Assembly: GCA_022827045.1 (NCBI GenBank)
Contig: JAJDTQ010000028.1
Location: 1-47,171, forward strand
From: Candidatus Binatia bacterium
GTDB lineage: Bacteria; Desulfobacterota_B; Binatia; UBA9968; JAJDTQ01
Direction: 5' to 3'
DNA: 47,171 nucleotides
The notes under the pieces are model-generated. The model was not told the origin of the DNA. It saw nothing but the letters and a program-made list of their open reading frames with translations, and made no database searches. The translations under genes were made by a program, and so were the position numbers. This document shows, piece by piece, positions 16,838-25,133 of the stretch. Each line of letters begins with the position of its first letter. Position 1 is the stretch's first letter.

Positions 16838-18888
16838 TCCTGGCCGCACTCGATGCGGATCTCGCCCATTCCCCCGACTTCGAAACGGTCGCCCGGCCAC
16901 ACCAGCGTCGTCGAGCCGTATTCCTCGATGACCGCCGGGCCTTCGGCGGCAAATCCCGGCGCGAGCCCGTCGCGGTCGTAGATCGCGGTTTCAATCACCT
17001 TCCCGGCGCCGAAATAGACCTTGCGGGTTCCGGGATCCGATGCCGCGCCAGCCGACGTCCCGCGCCGCAGGTTCGCGATGTCCGGCCGCCGCAGCCTGGC
17101 GAAGGCCGAGAGGTGCAAGGCCTGGAGCTCGGTCGGCGCCTTCGAGTCGGCGTGGCCGTAGCGGCGCTCATAGTCGCGCTCGAAGGCTTTCCTCATTTCG
17201 GTGACGCCGCGCAGTCCCGTGATCGGCACATGGATGTTGTGCCGTTGCCCGAGATAGCGCATCTCCGCCTTGCGTTCGAAAAACACGTCGGTTGTCCCGA
17301 AATCGCGACGCAGGGCTTCCGCGGCGGCGGCTTCCATGCCGCGAAAGCCGGCGTCCATGCCCGCCACGAGGGCGTCATCGAGGACGCCGGTGAAGGTCTC
17401 CGACGTATCGACACGGGCGTCCGCCAACAGCATCCCGATGGCGGAGAAATTGCCGGGCTCCGGCGGGATGACGATGGCTGGGATGGACAGCTCGCGGGCC
17501 AGCGCGGAGGCATGCAGCGGCCCGCCGCCGCCGTAGGCGAACAGGACGAAATCGCGGGGGTCGAGGCCCCGCTCCACCGAAACCTGGCGGATCGCGCCGG
17601 CCATCAGCACGGTGGCGATGGAGACGATGCCGTCCGCCGTCCGGATCAGCCCCTCCTCGCCCCGGTAGCCGAGTGGCTCGGCGGTCTTTGCGGTGATGGC
17701 ACGGCGGGCGGATTCGACTCCCAGGCTCAGTTCGCCGCCAAGGAACCGGTGAGGGTTGAGCCGGCCGAGCACGAGATTCGCGTCGGTGACGGTGGGTTCG
17801 GAGCCGCCGCGTTCGTAGCACACCGGGCCGGGCGTCGAGCCCGCGCTTTGGGGTCCGACGTGCAGCCGGTTCTGATCGTCCAGCCAGGCGATGGAGCCGC
17901 CGCCGGAACCGACCTCAACAATGTCGATCACCGGCCACTTGATAGGAAAGCCCTGCACGTAACCATTGACGTAGTAGACCGACTCGACCGTGAAGCGGCC
18001 GTTTTCCACCAGAGCGCATTTCGCCGTGGTCCCGCCCATGTCGAAGGCAACGACGTTGCGGATGCCGAGGGCCTCCGCATAGGCGCCGGCGCCTATGCAG
18101 CCACCGATGGGTCCGGATTCCACCAGCCCGACGGGTTGGCGGCAGGTGCGGTCAACCGACAGCAGTCCGCCGTTGGACCCCATCATGAACAGTGAGCCTT
18201 CACAGCCACTGGAACGGAGCTCGTCTTCCAGGCGGCGGACGTAGGTGTTCACCCGCGGCCCCACATACGCGTTGGCGGCGACGGTCGAGGTTCGTTCGTA
18301 TTCGTACCATTCACGCGTCAACTCGGTGCTGCAGGTGACGTAGACCTCGGGAAGCCGCCGCTTCAGGATCGCTACGGCCTGTTCTTCGTGCGCCGGGTCG
18401 AGATAGGAGCTCATGAAAAAGACCGCCACCGCCTCGACGTTGAGCCGTTTCAGATCCTTCGCCAAAGTTTCGACCGCATCGGTGTCGAGCGGCACCAGCA
18501 CCTCGCCGTTGGCGTCGATCCGTTCGGGCACCTCGAAACGCAGCTCCCGCGGTATAAGCGGCTCGTCCCGCCGGTAGTGCAGGTCGAACGGGTCGGGCCG
18601 GTTGGCCCGGGCGATCTCAAGGATGTCGCGAAACCCCGCCGAGGTGACCAGGGCGCACTTGGCGCCGCGGCGCTCGATCAGTGAATTGATGACCAGCGTG
18701 GTGCCGTGATTGACGAAGTTGGCCTCGGACGGCGCCAGGTCGGCCTTGTCGAAACAGTCCAGTATCCCCTCCACGAAATCGCGGTAGGTCGTCGGACTCT
18801 TCGTGTACCTCGCCTGCCCGGTTTCGTGATCGAAGCCGACAAGATCGGTGAAGGTGCCTCCGATATCCACCGCGACGACGTAGGGCAT
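16834..18888 (-). CDS. hyuA: Hydantoinase/oxoprolinase subunit A (HyuA)
   Basis: 684 residues. The N-terminus MPYVVAVDIGGTFTDLVGFD carries the ATP-binding phosphate loop of the Hydant_A fold, followed by 'VNHGTTLVINSLIERRGAK', 'GPRVNTYVRRLEDELR', 'GLVESGPIGGCIGA' and 'AFDMGGTTAKCALV'. The family activates a cyclic amide by ATP for ring opening, in complex with HyuB. The ATG at 18888 has GGAGA 7 nt upstream; the longer open frame upstream is out of family. It is translationally coupled to hyuB by a 4-bp overlap and follows the two VOC genes by 58 bp. Confidence 0.93.
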   Translation of the reverse strand: MPYVVAVDIGGTFTDLVGFDHETGQARYTKSPTTYRDFVEGILDCFDKADLAPSEANFVNHGTTLVINSLIERRGAKCALVTSAGFRDILEIARANRPDPFDLHYRRDEPLIPRELRFEVPERIDANGEVLVPLDTDAVETLAKDLKRLNVEAVAVFFMSSYLDPAHEEQAVAILKRRLPEVYVTCSTELTREWYEYERTSTVAANAYVGPRVNTYVRRLEDELRSSGCEGSLFMMGSNGGLLSVDRTCRQPVGLVESGPIGGCIGAGAYAEALGIRNVVAFDMGGTTAKCALVENGRFTVESVYYVNGYVQGFPIKWPVIDIVEVGSGGGSIAWLDDQNRLHVGPQSAGSTPGPVCYERGGSEPTVTDANLVLGRLNPHRFLGGELSLGVESARRAITAKTAEPLGYRGEEGLIRTADGIVSIATVLMAGAIRQVSVERGLDPRDFVLFAYGGGGPLHASALARELSIPAIVIPPEPGNFSAIGMLLADARVDTSETFTGVLDDALVAGMDAGFRGMEAAAAEALRRDFGTTDVFFERKAEMRYLGQRHNIHVPITGLRGVTEMRKAFERDYERRYGHADSKAPTELQALHLSAFARLRRPDIANLRRGTSAGAASDPGTRKVYFGAGKVIETAIYDRDGLAPGFAAEGPAVIEEYGSTTLVWPGDRFEVGGMGEIRIECGQE

Positions 18889-18946
18889 CAGGTTCTCCAG
18901 TGCAGGCGGACGGACCGCGACCCGGGACGGGTGTCCGGCGGATGCG

Positions 18947-19399
18947 TCAATCCGGCGTGGGCAGGATGATGAGCTGCAACCGGTTGCCCGCCGGGTCGTA
19001 GAGGTAGACGCTCTTCTCGCCGGGGGCGCGCTGCGCGGCACGGAGGTCGCCTTCGATGTAGGCGCCGTGGGCTTCCAGCTTCTCGTAGATCTCGTCGTAC
19101 TCCCCGATGGAGCCGACGCTCATGGCCAGATGGGCGCCCTTGTAGCGCAACCCGCCGCCGGGGTCGGGCACGTTTTCGGAGTCGGGTCCGGAGAAGCGGG
19201 AGCGTTGGGACAGCTCGTCGACCTTCTCCAGGAACAGCAGCTGACCGGAACCGTTCTTGAGGATCAGCCGTCCGTTGCCCAACTCGCCGTCATCGCGGCA
19301 GATCAACTCCATCCCCAAGGCGCCCGCATAGAAGCGTTCGGCGGCGTCGAGGTCGGTGACCTCCATGGCGAGGTGGCTGATGTCTTCGTAGCGGATCAC
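18947..19399 (-). CDS. VOC-family protein (glyoxalase/extradiol dioxygenase-like)
   Basis: 150 residues, one VOC unit of two beta-alpha-beta-beta-beta modules. 'ISHLAMEVTDLDAAERFYAGALGMEL' gives His9 as a metal ligand, and 'GAHLAMSVGSIGEYDEIYEKL' the second His. The position of the usual C-terminal Glu, in 'DPAGNRLQLIIL', is Ile, so the metal site is incomplete. GTG start overlapping the previous stop (GTGA), so it is coupled to the other VOC gene. VOC proteins isomerise, cleave or epimerise small substrates. Context suggests a step in the same pathway as HyuAB. Confidence 0.82.
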   Translation of the reverse strand: MIRYEDISHLAMEVTDLDAAERFYAGALGMELICRDDGELGNGRLILKNGSGQLLFLEKVDELSQRSRFSGPDSENVPDPGGGLRYKGAHLAMSVGSIGEYDEIYEKLEAHGAYIEGDLRAAQRAPGEKSVYLYDPAGNRLQLIILPTPD

Positions 19400-19818
19400 G
19401 ACGGCGTGCCTCCCTTGCGTACCGAGAACTCGAGGATGTTGTCATCCGCGTCGCGCACGCGGATGGTGCGGTCGAGGGGCACTTCCGGCGGGTATGTGAC
19501 CGGCCCTTCGTAGGGGATTTCGCTCTGCCGCAACTGCTCCAGCAACTCGTCCATGGCGGCCTCGGTGAGCGAGAAGCCGATGCGCGGCATGGCGGCCTTC
19601 CCCTGCGGGGCCAGGGGTTCCTGTGCCAGGCAGATCTCGAAGCGGTGTCCGCCCATCTCCACGAAGGACATCACCGGGAAGCCCTTGTAGAGCCGGTGCG
19701 TGTTGAGGTTCTGAATATGCAGCGGCTTGGCCCCCAACAGGTCCTGGTAGAACCGGTGGGCGCGGGGAATGTCCTCCACCACGAAGCCGCAGTGATCGAA
19801 GGTCTGAATCTGCGCCAT
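19396..19818 (-). CDS. VOC-family protein
   Basis: 140 residues. The N-terminal module 'FDHCGFVVEDIPRAHRFYQDLLGAKPL' has the ligand His; the C-terminal module ends 'DADDNILEFSVRKG' with the expected Glu. The central His position is not obvious ('PRIGFSLTEAAM'), so metal binding is uncertain. GGGAGGAACG precedes the ATG. It overlaps the following VOC gene by 4 bp, which suggests the two are made in equal amounts and may form a heterodimer. Function within the pathway is unknown. Confidence 0.82.
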   Translation of the reverse strand: MAQIQTFDHCGFVVEDIPRAHRFYQDLLGAKPLHIQNLNTHRLYKGFPVMSFVEMGGHRFEICLAQEPLAPQGKAAMPRIGFSLTEAAMDELLEQLRQSEIPYEGPVTYPPEVPLDRTIRVRDADDNILEFSVRKGGTPS

Positions 19819-19845
19819 GGTCGTCTTCGTTCCTCCCGCGGCCCG

Positions 19846-20955
19846 TCACCACAGGGTGCCGGAGCCGTGGGCATCGTGGGATACCGGGGCGAGCACCTGG
19901 TACGGGTCGCCGTAGGCGGAGGCCGCCTCCAGCACCTCGGGATGGTGCAGGAGCGAGCGGTCGAGCATACCCTGCTCGTGCACGATGAGGCGGTCATCGA
20001 TGTAGAGCCGCGCGTTCATCACCGAACCGTCCACGTGCCGGAATTCGGGGTGCCTGCGGTCCGTCCCCAGGCCTACCCAAGGCATCTTGCTGATCAGCTC
20101 CCAGTGCATGGGGTCGGCGACGCCGTGCCGGATGGACGCCTTGGGGTGGTAGCCGAACATGATCTCCACGAGCCGGTTGGAGCCCGGCACGCTCTTGAAG
20201 AGCTGCCGGCACTCCTCCGCCAGCTCGCCGCCCTCGGCTTCCACCACCTCGCTGTCCTTCACCACCCACTTCATGGGCGCGGGCAGTTCGCCGGCCACCC
20301 CCTGCACGCAACTCAGGAAGACTTCGCCGTCGGCCTTGCCGCTGCCGTTGAACACGCCGCAGCGCCCCCACGGGAAGTGGCAGCGCCCCGGAGGGTCGCC
20401 GGCCCGGAACTGCATGCCGTAGAGCCGGGTGCCGTCGTAGATGGCAGTGAGATGGCTTCCGATGTCGTCTTCGATGCGCACCACATTGCCCGCGGCCACC
20501 ACCTCCCGGACCTTCTCCGCGAGTTTCCACAGCACGGGATTGGGAAAGCGGGCGTAGTCGCGCGCCAGCAGCCCCGGCGTCCCCTCGAAGTAAATGAAGT
20601 AGGGCTTCATGCGCTGTTCTTGGAGCTGCGTGCCGCTCTCCTCGCGCTTGCGCCCAAGGGCGCGGTGGCCCGGCGTGAAGGTGATGAACACGGGCCACAC
20701 CCAGATCACCACGTCGCAGGCGTGCATGGCGTCGAGCACCGCCTGGGGCACCTGGCCGTACCGCGAGATGGGCTCGGTGATGAGCGACATGGGCTCGGCC
20801 CCCATGAACTTGAGCCCGGCCGTGATGGCCTCCATGGAGGCGGTGTCGCTGCGGCGGTCCGCCAAAAGCAGCACCTGGTCTCCGGGGCGGATGTCGGACG
20901 CCTCGATCATGTTCTTGACGCCGTCCATCATGTCCGCGATGTCGTAGTCGATCAT
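19846..20955 (-). CDS. M29 aminopeptidase / NicX (2,5-dihydroxypyridine dioxygenase)-like metalloenzyme
   Basis: 369 residues. The architecture follows the M29/NicX family: an N-terminal Rossmann-like part ('RPGDQVLLLADRRSDTASMEA', 'DAMHACDVVIWVWPVFITFTP'), then a metal-binding C-terminal part ('DDIGSHLTAIYDGTRLYGMQ', 'GRCHFPWGRCGVFNGSGKADGE', 'RLVEIMFGYHPKASIRHG', 'LGTDRRHPEFRHVDGSVMNARLYID'). In M29 enzymes Glu, His and Asp residues in that part hold the metals; NicX uses the fold for ring cleavage of dihydroxypyridine. AAAGGAA precedes the ATG. Flanked by VOC genes on both sides. The neighbouring hydantoinase suggests an N-heterocycle route, which favours a NicX-like role over a peptidase; this is inference. 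Confidence 0.68.
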   Translation of the reverse strand: MIDYDIADMMDGVKNMIEASDIRPGDQVLLLADRRSDTASMEAITAGLKFMGAEPMSLITEPISRYGQVPQAVLDAMHACDVVIWVWPVFITFTPGHRALGRKREESGTQLQEQRMKPYFIYFEGTPGLLARDYARFPNPVLWKLAEKVREVVAAGNVVRIEDDIGSHLTAIYDGTRLYGMQFRAGDPPGRCHFPWGRCGVFNGSGKADGEVFLSCVQGVAGELPAPMKWVVKDSEVVEAEGGELAEECRQLFKSVPGSNRLVEIMFGYHPKASIRHGVADPMHWELISKMPWVGLGTDRRHPEFRHVDGSVMNARLYIDDRLIVHEQGMLDRSLLHHPEVLEAASAYGDPYQVLAPVSHDAHGSGTLW

Positions 20956-20995
20956 GCTGGTTCCTTTCCGGCGGCCCGGTTCGCTCCGCGCGGGC

Positions 20996-21853
20996 TCAAT
21001 GCGGGTGGCCTCTGTTCTCGCCCACCTGCAGCCGGTTGCCGAAGGGGTCGTAGAAGTACACCGTCTGCATGTCCGGTTCGTGCCAGGGGATGCGGTCGCC
21101 GAACGGGCCCCAGTAGCGCTCGATGTTGGTCAGCCGCGACACGAACTCGTCGTAGTTGCCGATGGCCACCTTCACGTCCACGTGGGGACCGCGCGAGTAG
21201 TGGCTCCGCTCGGTCATCTCCGGAACCTCGCGCAGGATGAAGAGCTGGCCCGACTCGGCGATGGCCAGCGTCAACTGGTCCTCGCCCGGCACCTGGTCCG
21301 TGTCCACCAGTCCCAGGGTGTTCCGGTACCAGTCCTCCGCCTGCGCCAGATCGGTCACCTCCAGGCGGACGTGGCTGAGGCGGCACAAGCCCAGGTGGCC
21401 CTGGCCCGGGTCGTGGCAACGCTGGTCCTCCCGCCGCGCCGACAGCTCGAAGACGTACTCGCCCGGCTCCGTGAGCCAGAGTGATCCGGCGATGGGGCTC
21501 GACGCCGGGTATTCCACCGGGCCTTCGACGGGCACGTCGTGTTCGCGCAGAAGCTCCGCCGCCTCCTCGACGCTTCGTTCGTTCAGCTCCAGTCCCCATA
21601 CCGGCCCTTCCATGGGGCGGACGGGCTTGGGAATGGGCTGCCCCTGGAGCGCGTAGCCGAAGCCGTGGTGGTTGGCCAGCTTGAAGAACGCCATTTCCGG
21701 GACTTCACGGTTGAGCCCGCGCAGGTTGGCGTTCACCAGCCGGCGGAAGTCGGCGCCCAGGACCTGGGTGAGGAAGACGATGGACAGCCCCAGGTCGTTG
21801 GTGGCCACCACGCCGTGATCGAGCCGGACAACCGGAGCGCCGTTCGTGCTCAT
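20996..21853 (-). CDS. Two-domain VOC protein, extradiol ring-cleavage dioxygenase-like
   Basis: 285 residues with two VOC domains, the layout of type I extradiol dioxygenases. The C-terminal domain keeps a full 2-His-1-Glu set: 'LSHVRLEVTDLAQAEDWYRNTLGLV', 'GPHVDVKVAIGNYDEFV' and 'YDPFGNRLQVGEN'. In type I extradiol dioxygenases the C-terminal domain holds the iron. The N-terminal domain has 'RLDHGVVATNDLGLSIVFLTQVLG' and 'EYVFELSAR' but a Trp in place of its second His. AGGAGG lies 9 nt before the ATG. It sits between the SDR pair and the NicX-like gene, so ring opening in the same pathway is plausible. Confidence 0.8.
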   Translation of the reverse strand: MSTNGAPVVRLDHGVVATNDLGLSIVFLTQVLGADFRRLVNANLRGLNREVPEMAFFKLANHHGFGYALQGQPIPKPVRPMEGPVWGLELNERSVEEAAELLREHDVPVEGPVEYPASSPIAGSLWLTEPGEYVFELSARREDQRCHDPGQGHLGLCRLSHVRLEVTDLAQAEDWYRNTLGLVDTDQVPGEDQLTLAIAESGQLFILREVPEMTERSHYSRGPHVDVKVAIGNYDEFVSRLTNIERYWGPFGDRIPWHEPDMQTVYFYDPFGNRLQVGENRGHPH

Positions 21854-21881
21854 GGCTCCATCCTCCTTTCGCCATCGTGCT

Positions 21882-22709
21882 CTACGGCCGCGCGTACTTG
21901 TCCTTGCGCGGCCCCTCGGCCGTGTGCGCCGCCCGCGCCCACTCCGGCCGGTAGCCGTCCTCGGTGACCGCCGCGGTGGTGTAGCCGCCGTCCACGTACA
22001 AGCTTTCGCCGGCGACGAAGTCGGACTCGCCGCTGGCGAGGAAAATGGCGCCGCCGATGAGATCCTCGGGCTTGCCCAGCCGCCCGAAGGGGATGCGCCG
22101 GCGCCGCTCGGCCCGTTCCACCTCGTGAGGGTAGGGGATGGATTCCATGCCGCCGTGCACGAGGCAGTTCACGTTGACGCCGTAATACCCCAGGGCCTGG
22201 GCAATTGCGCGGGTCATGGCGTCCACGCCCGAACGCGTGGTGCACCACGCCGCCGCCTCGCCGGAGCCCAGCCGGCCGACGATGGAGGACAGGTTGACGA
22301 TCTTGCCCCCGCGGCCCTGTTCGGCCATCTGCCGCCCCACGGCCTGGCACGTGAGGAAGAAGGCCTTGAGCCCCACCGCCAGCGCGTGGTCGAAATCCTC
22401 TTCCTTGAAGGTCAGGAACCCCTGGTTGTGGGCCGTCCCGGTGCCGTTGAACAGGATGTCGATGCCGCCGAACTCCGCGACCACCCGGCGCACCATCTCC
22501 TCCACCGCTGCCTTGTCGGTGACGTCCACCTGCATGGCCAGCGACTTCCTTCCCAGCTCCTTGACCTGGGCGGCCACCGCCTCGGCCTTGTCTCCGTCCT
22601 CGTCCACCGCCGCGACGTGCGCGCCTTCCCGGGCGTAGGCCAGGGCCACGAGGCCGCCGATACGGCCTCCGACTCCGGTCACCACCGCGATCTTGTCTTC
22701 AAGTCTCAT
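21882..22709 (-). CDS. SDR-family protein with WxxxR in place of YxxxK
   Basis: 275 residues with the classical SDR fold: 'IAVVTGVGGRIGGLVALAYAREGA', 'DVTDKAAVEEMVRRVVAEFGGIDILFNGTG', 'GKIVNLSSIVGRLGSG' and 'YVDGGYTTAAV'. The catalytic Ser is present (141/142) at the correct distance, but the Tyr-x3-Lys pair is Trp155-x3-Arg159. The cofactor loop TGxxxGxG reads TGVGGRIG, with Arg for the middle Gly. The tail 'VTEDGYRPEWARA' continues past the usual SDR end and is shared with the neighbouring SDR. AGGAG precedes the ATG. Dehydrogenase activity by the standard mechanism is doubtful; the protein may bind a ligand or catalyse something else. Confidence 0.88.
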   Translation of the reverse strand: MRLEDKIAVVTGVGGRIGGLVALAYAREGAHVAAVDEDGDKAEAVAAQVKELGRKSLAMQVDVTDKAAVEEMVRRVVAEFGGIDILFNGTGTAHNQGFLTFKEEDFDHALAVGLKAFFLTCQAVGRQMAEQGRGGKIVNLSSIVGRLGSGEAAAWCTTRSGVDAMTRAIAQALGYYGVNVNCLVHGGMESIPYPHEVERAERRRRIPFGRLGKPEDLIGGAIFLASGESDFVAGESLYVDGGYTTAAVTEDGYRPEWARAAHTAEGPRKDKYARP

Positions 22710-22811
22710 TCCGCAACTCCTCGGGTGCTGTGTTCCGGTGTTAATCGGATGTGAACGGTCCAGGTCGGCCAGGCAACGTTTCCGTCGCGGCGCCGGCTCC
22801 CGGCAGTTCGT

Positions 22812-23615
22812 TCATGCGCTGCGGGGGTCCCATCCCTGGTTGCCCGCCTTGGCCCACTCGGGCCGGAAACGATCGTCGGTCACCGCGGCCACGGTGTAAC
22901 CGCCGTCCACGTAGAGCACCGTGCCGGTGATGTACGCGGCGTCCTCCGAAGCCAGGAACACGGTCGGCGGACCCATGTCCTCCGGATACTCCGTCCGGCC
23001 CAGGGGCAGGCGCCGGAGCCGCTCCAGCACCCCTCCCGAGTAGGGCGGGCGCTGGGTGTTGCCGCGGGCCACGCCGTTGACGTTGATGCCCCAAAACCCC
23101 AGGGCGTGGGCCATGGAGCGCGTGAGCCCGTCCACCGCGCCGCGGTCGGCAGCCCAGTCCACGGCCTGTCCGGGACCCAGCTTGGCCACGATGGAAGTGA
23201 GGTTGACGATCTTGCCGTAGCGCTGCTTGATCATCTCGTTGGCCGCGGCCTGCCCCGTGAGGAAGTAGGGCTTGACTCCGCGAGCCAGTGTGTCGTCGAA
23301 GTCCTCTTCCTTGAAGTTCAGGAACTCCTGGTGATGCGGGCGTGCGGTGGCGTTGACCAGGATGTCGAGTCGCCCGTAGGTCTCCACGGTGCGCCGTACC
23401 ATGACCTCGACCTCCTCCTTCTCCCGCAGGTCCACGCCAAGGGCCAGCGCCTCGCGACCGGCCGAACGCACGCGCTCCGCGGCGACGTCCGCGTCCTCCT
23501 GCTTCCAGTCGGCGCACACCACGTCGGCACCCTCGACGGCAAACGCCTTGCTGATGATGCTGCCGAACTCGGCGTTGGCCCCGGTGACGATGGCGATCTT
23601 GTCCTTCAGACGCAT
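22812..23615 (-). CDS. SDR-family protein with WxxxR in place of YxxxK, tandem paralogue
   Basis: 267 residues and a clear paralogue of the next SDR ('FLNFKEEDFDDTLARGVKPYFLTGQA', 'GKIVNLTSIVAKLG', 'YVDGGYTVAAVTDDRFRPEWAKA'). The catalytic Ser141 is kept; Tyr-x3-Lys is again Trp154-x3-Arg158 (VDWAADRGA). The cofactor loop reads TGANAEFG, with Glu for the middle Gly. AGGAG lies before the ATG. First gene of the minus-strand catabolic run, reading away from the 297-bp divergent region shared with the bicupin genes. The two SDRs may form a heteromer. The substitution being the same in both argues for function rather than decay. Confidence 0.88.
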   Translation of the reverse strand: MRLKDKIAIVTGANAEFGSIISKAFAVEGADVVCADWKQEDADVAAERVRSAGREALALGVDLREKEEVEVMVRRTVETYGRLDILVNATARPHHQEFLNFKEEDFDDTLARGVKPYFLTGQAAANEMIKQRYGKIVNLTSIVAKLGPGQAVDWAADRGAVDGLTRSMAHALGFWGINVNGVARGNTQRPPYSGGVLERLRRLPLGRTEYPEDMGPPTVFLASEDAAYITGTVLYVDGGYTVAAVTDDRFRPEWAKAGNQGWDPRSA

Positions 23616-23751
23616 GTACAGGTCTCCTGACGAGTCAATGTGTTGGCCGCCCTTCGGGAGGGTGCCCGGAGACGGCGGTCCGGTTGCAGATACACCTGCA
23701 CATACTGCGTTGCACGCTGCCGGTCAAACCCCGCCGCAGCCTTGTGGATAC

Positions 23752-23797
23752 CGCGTTTCGTGGCCGGCGCCCGTGTTGCCAACCGCGCGTTTCGTGG
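23752..23797. repeat. Pair of 12-bp direct repeats in the divergent SDR/bicupin promoter region
   Basis: CGCGTTTCGTGG occurs at 23752-23763 and again at 23786-23797, 34 bp apart start to start, a little over three helical turns. They lie in the 297-bp gap between the divergent SDR and bicupin genes, where a regulator would control both directions. No regulator gene is nearby. Nothing else recognisable is seen in this gap. Confidence 0.4.
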
Positions 23798-23912
23798 TGT
23801 ATCGTCCATGCGGATCATGACTCGGGCATTCGCCGCCCGTGTATCATTCAGCCAATGGCAAGGGGGACCGTCCGCGTCCACGGCCGCAACCCCTGTCCGG
23901 GAGGAGCCGCCC

Positions 23913-25046
23913 ATGGCCACCAAGGAACAGATCGAAGCGGCCGAGAAGAAGGTCTACTCGCAGAAGGACGTCGGCGAGTTCATGACCACGTGGAAGGACT
24001 TCCCGAGGCCCGGGCTGGCCGCGTGGTCGGAGCGAAAGAAGGCGGGTTTGATGAATACCGCCCGGAGCACCCGCTACACGCCCAAGTTCCGGCCGTTCGA
24101 CATGCTCAGCGTCCCCAACCAGTCGTTGGTGTTCCTGGAGAACGAGAACCATCGGATCGGGGCCGAAAGCGTGGTGGGCGTCCAGGACGCGTTCCACCGC
24201 TATGTCGACTGCGACATGGTCTACTTCCAGTTCTGCGGCAACACCACGGTGGAGACCGAGTTCGGCGTCTACGAGATGACGCCGGGCGAGGTGATGCTGG
24301 TCCCCGGGGGCATCTCCCATCGCTCCATCGGACGCAACGACAGCCTGCGCTACTTCTGCATCAACCGCGAAGCCGTGGATTATGTCCTGGACGAGGAGCA
24401 GTACACGAGCCACCAGTCCTTCGTGGTGAAACGCCACGGCGGCCCCAACTGGAGCGGCCTGGAGACCCCCAACGAAGATGTCCGCGGCCAGGTCGTGGAG
24501 AAAATGCACTTCTGGGACGACGACCCCGACGACCTCACGGTGGTGGAACGCGAATACGACTCCCTGGTGGGCGTATCCACGCTCAAGCCGAAGCAGCAGG
24601 GGAGCGGCATCCGCAAGCTGCGCGCCTTCGACCACTTCACCATGGTGCTGGGGAAGGCCGGCGGCGAAGCCGGCCTGCTGGCGCTGATGGAGTCCCAGAG
24701 CATGCGCGTGCGCACCTACAACATGCAGGACGAGCAGTTCGCGTTCCACCGCGCGCTCCAGAGCGAGGAGGTGCGCATCCAGTTCCGCGGCGACGCCCTG
24801 GACCTGTCGGAGTTCGAGAACGTGGCGGTGTCCCCCGGTGAGATCACCATCATCCCGCTGGGCATCTCCCACAGCGTCATCAGCGTGCCGCCGGACGGCC
24901 GGGACTTCCTGCGCCTGAACTTCTACAGCAAGCTCCGGTGGCACGTGCCCATCGATCCCACGCGCCACGTTTACGACAGCACTTTCACCGTTGAGACCAC
25001 GGTTCACAAGGAAGCCGACTGGTGGAAGACCGCGGCCAACGCCTAG
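23913..25046 (+). CDS. Bicupin, homogentisate-dioxygenase-like
   Basis: 377 residues. N-terminal helical segment (MATKEQIEAAEKKVYSQKDV), then two cupin barrels. The first spans about residues 70-150 ('HRIGAESVVGVQDAFHRYVDCDMVYFQFCGNTTVETEFG' in two parts, 'MTPGEVMLVPGGISHRSI'); the second about 235-335 ('MQDEQFAFHRALQSEEVRI', 'VSPGEITIIPLGISHSVI'). The layout resembles homogentisate 1,2-dioxygenase relatives, which open aromatic rings with Fe(II). GGGAGGAG precedes the ATG, fixing the start over a longer open frame. It is paralogous to the protein at 32397-33488. Divergent from the SDR/VOC/Hyu run, so probably part of the same pathway. Confidence 0.82.
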   Translation: MATKEQIEAAEKKVYSQKDVGEFMTTWKDFPRPGLAAWSERKKAGLMNTARSTRYTPKFRPFDMLSVPNQSLVFLENENHRIGAESVVGVQDAFHRYVDCDMVYFQFCGNTTVETEFGVYEMTPGEVMLVPGGISHRSIGRNDSLRYFCINREAVDYVLDEEQYTSHQSFVVKRHGGPNWSGLETPNEDVRGQVVEKMHFWDDDPDDLTVVEREYDSLVGVSTLKPKQQGSGIRKLRAFDHFTMVLGKAGGEAGLLALMESQSMRVRTYNMQDEQFAFHRALQSEEVRIQFRGDALDLSEFENVAVSPGEITIIPLGISHSVISVPPDGRDFLRLNFYSKLRWHVPIDPTRHVYDSTFTVETTVHKEADWWKTAANA

Positions 25047-25073
25047 GAACCTGTCCGAGCAATCAAATACAAC

Positions 25074-25115
25074 CCCTCTCCCTCTGGGAGAGGGTGGCCG
25101 AAGGCCGGGTGAGGG
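25074..25115. repeat. CCCTCTCCCT/GGGAGAGGG dispersed palindrome
   Basis: CCCTCTCCCTCTGGGAGAGGG forms a tight hairpin, followed by GGCCGAAGGCC and GGGTGAGGG. This matches a widespread intergenic repeat of proteobacterial genomes. It lies between the two bicupin genes and may moderate read-through. Confidence 0.7.
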
Positions 25116-25133
25116 CCTAGGGAGGATCACGAC

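Noticed and set aside
25074..25115. CRISPR repeat or riboswitch
   Set aside because: Single hairpin of a widespread intergenic repeat type; no spaced copies and no aptamer-like architecture.
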